From assembly GCA_016756725.1 (NCBI GenBank), contig JAESII010000004.1, forward strand, positions 186,001-250,000: a stretch of DNA of 64,000 bases. Direction: 5' to 3'. The stretch comes from Synergistaceae bacterium (GTDB lineage Bacteria; Synergistota; Synergistia; Synergistales; Aminithiophilaceae). Both the position numbers and the translations under genes were made by a program. Below, piece by piece: positions 57,550 to 64,000 of the stretch. The notes below the pieces were generated by a model that was not told the origin of the DNA, did not search any database, and saw only the letters and a list, made by a program, of their open reading frames with translations. The stretch's first letter is position 1, and every line of letters starts with the position of its first letter.

Positions 57550-57604
57550 AAGACGTGACAGAGGAGGCCCCCGCTTGAAGCGGGGGCCTCCTCTGTCACG
57601 TCTT
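57550..57604. terminator. very long bidirectional terminator
   Basis: A 27-base inverted repeat (57550-57576 and 57578-57604) between the transporter operon and the rnf operon, which converge here. Extremely stable. Confidence 0.9.
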
Positions 57605-57711
57605 TAGGGAGCTCCCTTTCGGAAAGGGTCCGTCGTCCCGTCTCCTGGAGAGTCTGGGGCTGGGGGAGGTCCCGGTTACCGGCAACGCGAATGATCCCCT
57701 TCGCTGCAGAA

Positions 57712-58536
57712 TCACTCCTTGGGGGGGATCTTCCCCTCTCCCGAAGGGGTGACGAGGATGGCATCGACGGGACACTTCTCGACGCATTTGCCGCAGCCCA
57801 CGCAGAGAGAACCGTCGATGACGGGCAGGTTGTTCTTCATCTCGATCGCCTTGACCTCGCAGACCTTGGCGCAGAGGCCGCAGCCGATGCAGCCGTCGGG
57901 ACAGACCTCACGGACCTGGGCGCCCCGGTCGGCGTTGTTGCAGGCCAGACGGACGGGCTGGGAGAGGGGGATCATCTCCAGGACGCCCCGGGGGCAGGCG
58001 TCGACACACTTGCCGCAACCGACGCAGAGGTCGCGATCGACGACGATGATGCCGTCCTTGACGCTGAGAGCTCCGAAGGCACAGGCGGGAATGCAGGTTC
58101 CGAAGCCGAGGCAGCTGTAGCTGCAGGCGTTCGGCCCTCCGCCGGGCAGGACGGTGGCCTTCCGGCAGTCCCGGATGCCCTGATAGATGTAGGCCTCGAT
58201 GCCGCGGTCACAGCTCGTGCGGCAGCGCACGGCGGCCACCTTGCGCTCCTCGGCCTGGGCGTCGCTGCCCATGACGGCGGCCAGAGCGGCGGCCAGGTCG
58301 CCGCCGCCGACGGGGCAGATGTTCGTCGGCGCCTCGCCGGCGGCCACCTTCTCGGCATAGATGTCACAGCCCTCGTAGCCGCAGGCGCCGCAGTTGGCCC
58401 CGGGCAGGAGGGCCCGCACCGCTTCCACCTTGGGATCGACGGGAACGGCGAACTTTTTGGAGGCAAAGGACAGGAGGAGGCCGAAGGCCAGGCCGAGCCC
58501 GCCGAGAGCGATTACCGGGTAAAGGAGGCTCTCCAT
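57712..58536 (-). CDS. rnfB: Rnf electron-transport complex subunit B
   Basis: A 274-residue subunit. One N-terminal membrane helix (LYPVIALGGLGLAFGLLLSF) is followed by the Fe4S domain (NCGACGYEGCDIYAEK) and at least four ferredoxin-like C-x2-C-x2-C-x3-C motifs (for example LCVGCGKCVDACPRGVL and CIGCGLCAKVCEV). It takes up electrons from ferredoxin for NAD+ reduction coupled to ion pumping. Last gene of the operon. Confidence 0.96.
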   Translation of the reverse strand: MESLLYPVIALGGLGLAFGLLLSFASKKFAVPVDPKVEAVRALLPGANCGACGYEGCDIYAEKVAAGEAPTNICPVGGGDLAAALAAVMGSDAQAEERKVAAVRCRTSCDRGIEAYIYQGIRDCRKATVLPGGGPNACSYSCLGFGTCIPACAFGALSVKDGIIVVDRDLCVGCGKCVDACPRGVLEMIPLSQPVRLACNNADRGAQVREVCPDGCIGCGLCAKVCEVKAIEMKNNLPVIDGSLCVGCGKCVEKCPVDAILVTPSGEGKIPPKE

Positions 58537-58555
58537 CGTTCACACATCCCTTCGC

Positions 58556-59134
58556 TTAAATGATGCCCTGGAAGCCCATGAAGGCCAGGGCCATGAGCCC
58601 CGCCGTCACCAGAGAGAGGGGCAGACCCCGTAGCGCTTCGGGCACGTCCTGGGCCGTTTCGGCCATGCGCTCCCTCAGGCCGGCGAAGAGGATCAGGGCC
58701 AGCATGAATCCTCCCGCCGTCCCCAGAGAGTGGACAAGGGACTCGACGAAGCCGAAGCCCTCGCGGACGTTGAGGACGGCCACCCCCAGAACGGCGCAGT
58801 TCGTCGTGATGAGGGGGAGGAAGATCCCCAGCGAGCGGTAGAGGGCGGGCCAGAACTTTTTCATGACGATCTCGACGAACTGGACCACCGAGGCGATGAC
58901 GAGGATAAAGGCCATCGTCGACAGGTAGGTGATCCCCAAAGGCTCGAGAATGCCGTAGTAGACGAGCCACGTCACGGCCGAAGCCAGAGTCATGACGAAG
59001 AGGACGGCAAACCCCATCCCCCGGGCCGTGCCCATCCGCGACGAGACGCCCAGGAAGGGGCAGACGCCGAGGAAGCGGGCCAGGACGATGTTGTTGACGA
59101 GCATGGCGCCCAGGAAGAGCTCGACCCAATGCAT
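58556..59134 (-). CDS. rnfA: Rnf complex subunit A
   Basis: A 192-residue membrane protein with six helices and the RnfA/NqrE pattern ([43 protein letters not shown]). Together with RnfE it holds the intramembrane Fe-S site by conserved cysteines (C in VCPF and in NCAVL). Its start touches the rnfE stop. Confidence 0.95.
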   Translation of the reverse strand: MHWVELFLGAMLVNNIVLARFLGVCPFLGVSSRMGTARGMGFAVLFVMTLASAVTWLVYYGILEPLGITYLSTMAFILVIASVVQFVEIVMKKFWPALYRSLGIFLPLITTNCAVLGVAVLNVREGFGFVESLVHSLGTAGGFMLALILFAGLRERMAETAQDVPEALRGLPLSLVTAGLMALAFMGFQGII

Positions 59135-59811
59135 CAGGCTTCAGCCCCCTTTCCGGCTGAGGGACAGTCCTCGCCGCAGAGCTGGCAGCTCCCGCAGCCC
59201 GTCTTGGCGATGGAACCCTTGCGGCGGAGCTGGACGACCCGAACCAGAGCCAGCAGAATGCCGAGGGCGATGAAGGCCCCGGGAGCCATGGAGAGGACCA
59301 GAGCCGGCTGAGCCCCCGAGGGGAGGACGGCCCTGCCGAAGAGGGTTCCGGCGCCGAGGATTTCGCGGACGCCGCCCAGCGTCGTCAGGGCTGCGGCGAA
59401 GCCGAGGCCCATGCCGACGGCGTCGAAGAGAGAGGCCATCAGGCCGTTCTTCGAGGCGTAGGCCTCGGCCCGGCCGAGGATGAGACAGTTGACGACGATG
59501 AGGGGGATGAAGATCCCCAGCGACCGGTTCAGCCCCGGCGTCCAGGCCTCGGTGACGAACTGGACGATAGTGACGAAGCCGGCGATGATGACGATGAAGG
59601 ACGGAATCCGCACCGTGGCGGGGATGAAACGCCGGATCAGGGAGATGACGGCGTTGGAGCAGAAGAGGACGGCCAGAACGGCCAACCCCATGCCGAGGCC
59701 GTTGGTGGCGCTCGACGTGACGGCCAGGACGGGGCACATGCCGATGGCCTGGACAAAGACGGGGTTCTCCTTGATCAGGCCCGCCCAGAGTCGCTCCTGA
59801 AAGAGCTTCAT
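59134..59811 (-). CDS. rnfE: Rnf complex subunit E
   Basis: A 225-residue six-helix subunit, RnfE/NqrD type: [51 protein letters not shown] cysteine-rich C-terminal tail ([18 protein letters not shown]) is unusual and could hold an extra metal. Overlaps rnfG by 4 bases. Confidence 0.95.
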   Translation of the reverse strand: MKLFQERLWAGLIKENPVFVQAIGMCPVLAVTSSATNGLGMGLAVLAVLFCSNAVISLIRRFIPATVRIPSFIVIIAGFVTIVQFVTEAWTPGLNRSLGIFIPLIVVNCLILGRAEAYASKNGLMASLFDAVGMGLGFAAALTTLGGVREILGAGTLFGRAVLPSGAQPALVLSMAPGAFIALGILLALVRVVQLRRKGSIAKTGCGSCQLCGEDCPSAGKGAEA

Positions 59812-60365
59812 GACACACCGCCTCCCTTCACCTGGCGGAAGACGTCGAGGGCCCTGTTAACGCCGTCGGCGACGGCCCGGGTCGTGATGGTGGCACCCGA
59901 GATGGCCTCGATCTCGTTGGGACCGGGCTGCTGCTTGGTGACCTCCACGGGGCCCGTCATGCCCCGGAAGTGGGCCCGGAAGGGCTCCTCGGCGGCCTTG
60001 GCTCCCAGGCCCGGCGTCTCGGCATGAGAGAGAACCTCCAGGCCGGTGACGGTTCCTTCGCCGTCGACGCCGACGAGGAGACGGATGTCGTCGCCGTAGC
60101 CGGGCGCATCGACGGTGATGCAGTAGCCGACGAGACGATCGCCGGCGAGGCCTTCTTCGACGGAGACGACCGCCCATGACGGGTCTCCCTCGACGGGGCG
60201 GAAGGTCTCCGCCTCAGGCAGGGCCCTTCGGAGGGCTTCGGCCCGTTCCCGTTCGCGGGTCAGGCGGATCGGCTCGGCCGTGAGGTTCTGGATGAAGCCC
60301 AGGAGGACACCCGTGACGGCGGTGACGATCAGCAGAATCAGGGCGGGACGGTAGGTGCTACCCAC
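59808..60365 (-). CDS. rnfG: Rnf complex subunit G
   Basis: A 185-residue subunit with an N-terminal helix (PALILLIVTAVTGVLLGFIQN) and a periplasmic FMN domain. The covalent FMN attachment motif is ISGATITTRAVADGVNRAL (S-G-A-T, the threonine carries FMN), a target for ApbE. GTG start; overlaps rnfD by 8 bases. Confidence 0.94.
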   Translation of the reverse strand: MGSTYRPALILLIVTAVTGVLLGFIQNLTAEPIRLTRERERAEALRRALPEAETFRPVEGDPSWAVVSVEEGLAGDRLVGYCITVDAPGYGDDIRLLVGVDGEGTVTGLEVLSHAETPGLGAKAAEEPFRAHFRGMTGPVEVTKQQPGPNEIEAISGATITTRAVADGVNRALDVFRQVKGGGVS

Positions 60366-61296
60366 GGGAACTCACCTCCCCGAAGCGGCGGGGCTTGACG
60401 GCCCTATCGATGAGGGGCGTCACGAGGTTCATGATGAGGATGGCGAAGGAGACGCCCTCGGGATAACTGCCGTAAAGACGGATCAGGGCGGTGATGACGC
60501 CGCAGCCGAAGGCGAAGAGAATCCGGCCTTTGACGGTCATGGGCGACGTCACGTAGTCGGTGGCCATGAAGATGGCCCCCAGGAAGAGGCCGCCGGCGAA
60601 GATCTCGTAGAGGCCGTTGCCGGTGAGAAAACCCTCGCGGCCGAGCAGCCACGTGAGCAGTCCCGTCGTGGCGATGTAGACGACGGGAATCTCAGGCGTG
60701 ATGACACGGCGCCAGAAGAGCCAACCTGCGCCGATAAGGAGAGCCAGGACCGAAGTCTCGCCGAGACAGCCGCCGACGTGGCCGACGAAAAGATCGGCCA
60801 CCGAGGGCAGGGACTGGCCGCCCTCCTTGAGGATGCCCAGTGCCGTCGCCGCCGAGACGCCGTCGACGGTCCAGGTCGTCATGGCTCCGGGCCAGGAGGC
60901 GAGAAGGAAGGCCCGGGCCGCCAGGGCCGGGTTGACGACGTTCTTGCCCAGGCCGCCGAAGAACTGCTTGACGATGACGACGGCGAAGACGGCACCGATG
61001 ACGGCCATCCAGTAGGGGAAGGTGGGGGGGACGTTCATGGCCAGGAGGACGCCCGTGACGAGGGCACTGCCGTCCCTGACGGTGACGGGCTTTTTGAGGA
61101 GCCTCTGCCAGCCGTATTCGGCGGCCACGGCCGAAAGGGCCGTGACGGCCGTCAGGACTAGGGCCCTGAGGCCGAAGAAATAGGCGCCGGCCGCCAGGGC
61201 CGGGACAAGGGCGATAAGGACGTCGACCATGACGGTCCGCACCGACGAATTGGCGTGGACGTGCGGTGACGTGGAGACGATCAGCTTCTCATTCAC
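60358..61296 (-). CDS. rnfD: Rnf complex subunit D
   Basis: A 312-residue membrane subunit with about nine helices. The flavin-attachment region is IFMATDYVTSPMT, and QFFGGLGKNVVNPALAARAFLL is a conserved RnfD block. GTG 61296 was chosen for its GGAGG site; a longer frame covers part of rnfC antisense. Likely part of the ion channel. Confidence 0.94.
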   Translation of the reverse strand: MNEKLIVSTSPHVHANSSVRTVMVDVLIALVPALAAGAYFFGLRALVLTAVTALSAVAAEYGWQRLLKKPVTVRDGSALVTGVLLAMNVPPTFPYWMAVIGAVFAVVIVKQFFGGLGKNVVNPALAARAFLLASWPGAMTTWTVDGVSAATALGILKEGGQSLPSVADLFVGHVGGCLGETSVLALLIGAGWLFWRRVITPEIPVVYIATTGLLTWLLGREGFLTGNGLYEIFAGGLFLGAIFMATDYVTSPMTVKGRILFAFGCGVITALIRLYGSYPEGVSFAILIMNLVTPLIDRAVKPRRFGEVSSRG

Positions 61297-61300
61297 GGCG

Positions 61301-62623
61301 TCACTTCCTCCTTCGGGCGCCAGCGGTGCGCTTGGCCTCCCGCAGGCTCTGGACGAGGTAGCGCATGGAGGGGCAGGTGTAGGAACAGGAGCCGCACTCG
61401 ATGCAGTCCATGCCGCCCTCGTCGACGAAGGCGTCGTAGTCCTCCAGAAGAGCCAGGCGGTTGAGCCGGTAGGGCTCGAGTCCCATGGGGCAGACTTCGA
61501 CGCAGCGACCGCAGCGGATGCAGTCCTGCTCAGGTTCGACGAGGGTCGCCGATCGGAGCTGGGCGACGAGACCGGACGTACCCTTGACGACGGGAACGTC
61601 CAGGCGGGTGAGGGCAAAGCCCATCATGGGACCGCCGGCGATGACCTTGCCCGGCTGCTCCCGGAAACCGCCGATGGCCTCGAGAAGATCGGCCACGAGC
61701 GTGCCCAGGGGGACGAGGTAGTTGCCAGGCTGAGCAACGGCCTCGCCGGTGACGGTGACGACGCGGTCCATGAGGGGGCGTCCCTTGGCGACGGCCAGGT
61801 ACATGTTGCGCACGGTGGCCACGTTCTGGACGAGACAGCCCACGGCACAGGGGAGCTTGCCCGAGGGAACGGCGCGGCCCGTGACGGCGTAGATGAGCTG
61901 TTTTTCCGAACCCTGGGGGTACATGACGGGGAGGCCCTTGACCTCGACCTCGCCCAGGGAGGCCGCGTCGTAAGCCTTGCGGAGGGCCTCCATCGCCTCG
62001 GGCTTGTTCTCCTCGAGGCCGACGACGACACGGGCGTCGGGGAAGATCCGCCTGAGGAGCTTCGTGCCGTTGACGATGTCCTCGGCATGCTCTCTCATGA
62101 CGCGGTCGTCACAGGTCAGGTAGGGCTCGCATTCGGCGCCGTTGAGGATGACCGTGTCGATGGGCGCATCGGGCGGGGGCGACAGCTTGACGGACGTGGG
62201 GAAACAGGCTCCGCCGAGACCGACGATGCCCGACCCGCTGACGATGGGAAGGATCTCCTCACGGGAGAGTTCCTCCCAGCGGGGCCTCTCGTCGAAATCG
62301 ACCTCTCGGGCCTGGCCGTCGCTTTCGACGACGATGGACAGGGCTCTGCCGCCGACGATGGGGCGGACCTCGATGGCCCTGACCTTGCCGGAGACGCTGG
62401 AATGGATGGACACGCCGAGCTTCCCCTCCGGCGGCGAGGCGATCAGCTGCCCCCGAAGAACCTCCTGCCCCTTCTCGACGAGGGGCAGACAGGGAGCGCC
62501 GATGTGCTGGCCCAGGGGAAAGACGTGAATGCCGCCGGGGGCGACGGGAGTGATGGCCTTATCTCTCGTCAGCTCCTTGCCTCCGTCGGGGTGGACACCT
62601 CCCCGAAACAAACGGTGCCTCAC
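61301..62623 (-). CDS. rnfC: Rnf complex subunit C
   Basis: A 440-residue soluble subunit binding NADH, FMN and two 4Fe-4S clusters. It shows the FRGGVHPDG start, GLGGACFPTSVKL (FMN/NAD region), LNGAECEPYLTCDDRVM, and two ferredoxin motifs (CIRCGRCVEVCPMGL, CIECGSCSYTCPSMR). GTG 62623 follows GGAGG by 7 bases. First gene of the operon rnfCDGEAB. Confidence 0.96.
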   Translation of the reverse strand: MRHRLFRGGVHPDGGKELTRDKAITPVAPGGIHVFPLGQHIGAPCLPLVEKGQEVLRGQLIASPPEGKLGVSIHSSVSGKVRAIEVRPIVGGRALSIVVESDGQAREVDFDERPRWEELSREEILPIVSGSGIVGLGGACFPTSVKLSPPPDAPIDTVILNGAECEPYLTCDDRVMREHAEDIVNGTKLLRRIFPDARVVVGLEENKPEAMEALRKAYDAASLGEVEVKGLPVMYPQGSEKQLIYAVTGRAVPSGKLPCAVGCLVQNVATVRNMYLAVAKGRPLMDRVVTVTGEAVAQPGNYLVPLGTLVADLLEAIGGFREQPGKVIAGGPMMGFALTRLDVPVVKGTSGLVAQLRSATLVEPEQDCIRCGRCVEVCPMGLEPYRLNRLALLEDYDAFVDEGGMDCIECGSCSYTCPSMRYLVQSLREAKRTAGARRRK

Positions 62624-62936
62624 AGCACCACCTCCCATAGGTTATAGAAAAAGAAGTCTCATCAGCCCTCAGGCCGACGCAAGGAAGAGAGGAGGGCCTT
62701 CCGCCTCCGTTGCAGCGGAAACCTCCTCTCCGGGAACGCCTCCAGGTGCTTCTCCTCTGTTGACGCCTGGTGCCGGAATGGCTTGACGGGTGCGCAAAAA
62801 AATCTTACCCACATTCAGAGGATAGCACAAGAGCAGAAGAAGGAATTCTCCCTCTGGACAAAAGCCTTTTCTCCACTATAAAGGTGAAGGAGATTCTCCA
62901 CCGCCATTTCCTGTTCCACAAAGGAGGCATTCGGCC
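62624..62936. promoter_or_regulatory. rnf leader and divergent promoter region
   Basis: About 310 bases without a gene. On the minus strand TTGTGC, 17 bases, TAAGAT (ending near 62810) is a possible rnf promoter, giving a leader of about 180 bases. Within it is a two-part hairpin (62687-62695 with 62722-62730, inner stem 62699-62704 with 62715-62720). On the plus strand TGGACA (62855-62860), 16 bases, TATAAA (62877-62882) is a good promoter for the von Willebrand gene. Confidence 0.6.
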
Positions 62937-64000
62937 ATGACAGACCGCAACGGACCGTCCCTTGCCGCTCTTCTGCTCCTGGCGGCGCTGGCTCTCTCTT
63001 TTGCCGTTCCATCCCCTGCCGCTTCCGGAGGGACCTACGTCATTCTCGACGCCTCGGGAAGCATGTGGGGACAGATCGACGGCAAGGCCAAGATCGTCGT
63101 CGCCAAGGAGGTTCTGTCAGGCCTCCTCGCCAACTACCCTGACGGAAGCCCCCTGGGCCTTGCCGTCTACGGCCACAGGAGAAAAGGGGACTGCGGCGAC
63201 ATCGAAGAACTGGCTCCCTTCGGCCAGACCGATCGCCAGGCCCTCATTGCCTCCGTCAACAGCCTCAACGCCCGGGGGATGACGCCGCTGACGAGCTCCA
63301 TTCTCTTCGCCGCCGAGAGGTTAAAGGCCGTCGAGGATGAAGTCACCGTCGTCCTCATCTCCGACGGCAGAGAGACCTGCAGGGGCAACCCCGTCGAAGC
63401 GGCGGCACACCTCCGAGCCAAGGGGCACCGCTTCACCCTTCACGTCATCGGCTTCGACGTCTCCGACGAGGAACAACGGCAGCTCGAAGCGATCGCCCAG
63501 GCAGGGGGAGGACGCTATTTCAACGCCGCCGATACCGCCCAGTTCCGCAGCGCCGCCGAAGAGGCCACGGCGACGACGTCGAAGACCGAGCGGGGGTGGC
63601 TTCGTCTCAAGGCCTACCGCAACGGCGAACTCTTTCAGGCACCGCTGACCGTCACCGGAGAAGGGAAGCCCCCCTTTCAGGGCCTGTCCGTCGCCGACGA
63701 CGACGATCCGGGGCTCCTGCTGCCCCCCGGGGTCTACCGGGTTACCGTCGGCGACGGAGGCTCGCCGGCACAGACGAAAGACCTCGACCTCACCGTGACA
63801 GGGGACAAGACCGCCGAGGCCGCCGTCGCCTTCGAGGCCTCGGCCCTGAAGGTTTCCGTCCTGGGCGACGGCGGACCTCGCGGGGCCACGATCGCCGTCC
63901 TCCTCAAGGGAAAGACCGTCGCCGAGGCTCACACCTACGGGGACAATCCCGTCACCTTCCCCGTCCCGGCGGGAACCTACGACGTCGTCGTCACCGACGG
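62937..64000 (+). CDS. exported von Willebrand factor A protein, partial
   Basis: The first 354 codons of an exported protein; the frame is open to the window edge. Signal peptide LAALLLLAALALSFAVPSPAA. A VWA domain (about 32-225) has a complete metal site: DASGSM, the threonine in RGMTPL, and ISDGRE. Then a beta-rich region with carboxypeptidase-regulatory-like sandwiches (TVTGEGKPPF..., GVYRVTVGDGG, VPAGTYDVVVTDG) begins. AAGGAGG lies 9 bases before ATG 62937. Probably an adhesion or envelope-maintenance protein. Confidence 0.88.
   Translation, partial: MTDRNGPSLAALLLLAALALSFAVPSPAASGGTYVILDASGSMWGQIDGKAKIVVAKEVLSGLLANYPDGSPLGLAVYGHRRKGDCGDIEELAPFGQTDRQALIASVNSLNARGMTPLTSSILFAAERLKAVEDEVTVVLISDGRETCRGNPVEAAAHLRAKGHRFTLHVIGFDVSDEEQRQLEAIAQAGGGRYFNAADTAQFRSAAEEATATTSKTERGWLRLKAYRNGELFQAPLTVTGEGKPPFQGLSVADDDDPGLLLPPGVYRVTVGDGGSPAQTKDLDLTVTGDKTAEAAVAFEASALKVSVLGDGGPRGATIAVLLKGKTVAEAHTYGDNPVTFPVPAGTYDVVVTD

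Overview
The window is GC-rich DNA with dense, same-strand gene clusters and strong GGAGG-type ribosome sites. It encodes peptide transport, amino-acid catabolism, an ion-pumping Rnf complex, Feo iron uptake, thiamine and metal-oxyanion salvage, and many exported envelope proteins. That mix suggests an anaerobic, amino-acid-fermenting, diderm bacterium. Synergistota fits best, but this is inferred from gene content and was not tested against a database. No rRNA, tRNA, CRISPR array or insertion sequence was recognised.

Layout. 1-6207: the end of a serine beta-lactamase-like gene, then a five-gene dipeptide/oligopeptide ABC operon read leftward. 6434-11606: LD-carboxypeptidase, Hsp20, an HD-domain protein, a TauE-type permease, and an ArsR regulator with a metal-efflux-type permease. 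11777-19239: a chemoreceptor, then a leftward amino-acid operon (cyclodeaminase family, twice-frameshifted small gene, homoserine dehydrogenase-like, PLP dehydratase, aminotransferase, GntR regulator). 19313-22631: a small coiled-coil protein and an SPFH/zinc-ribbon membrane cluster. 22647-29183: eight leftward genes for exported CsgG-like, LPP20-like, FlgT-like, propeller and TPR proteins. One of these, a lipoprotein, has an in-frame TGA exactly at the lipobox cysteine. 29325-34239: DUF4412 protein, diguanylate cyclase, ferritin-like/VIT fusion, FmdE protein, and a decayed sensor/GGDEF gene. 34240-39602: a seven-gene thiamine salvage operon under a TPP riboswitch. 39691-47361: YibE/F protein, the Feo system with a DtxR-type regulator, and an aminotransferase plus an unrecognised gene behind a leader-peptide attenuator. 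47534-53483: phosphoesterase, D-isomer dehydrogenase, S10 peptidase, ApbE, NusG-II and Gx-transporter proteins. 53523-57545: metal-oxyanion uptake behind a probable Moco/Tuco riboswitch. 57712-62623: rnfCDGEAB. 62937-end: a von Willebrand A protein, cut by the window edge.

How it fits together. Peptides taken up by the Dpp/Opp system would feed the PLP and dehydrogenase operon. Electrons from amino-acid oxidation would reach Rnf, whose RnfD/RnfG subunits need FMN attached by ApbE (encoded at 51547). Iron for the Fe-S proteins would come through Feo under the DtxR-like regulator. Molybdenum or tungsten would come through the BtuCD-type transporter controlled by the riboswitch. Thiamine is apparently salvaged from thiazole and pyrimidine pieces rather than made here. 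The strongest items for follow-up are the possible selenocysteine lipoprotein and its operon, the leader-peptide attenuator, the Moco-type riboswitch on a FecCD-type transporter, and repeated apparent CTG start codons.
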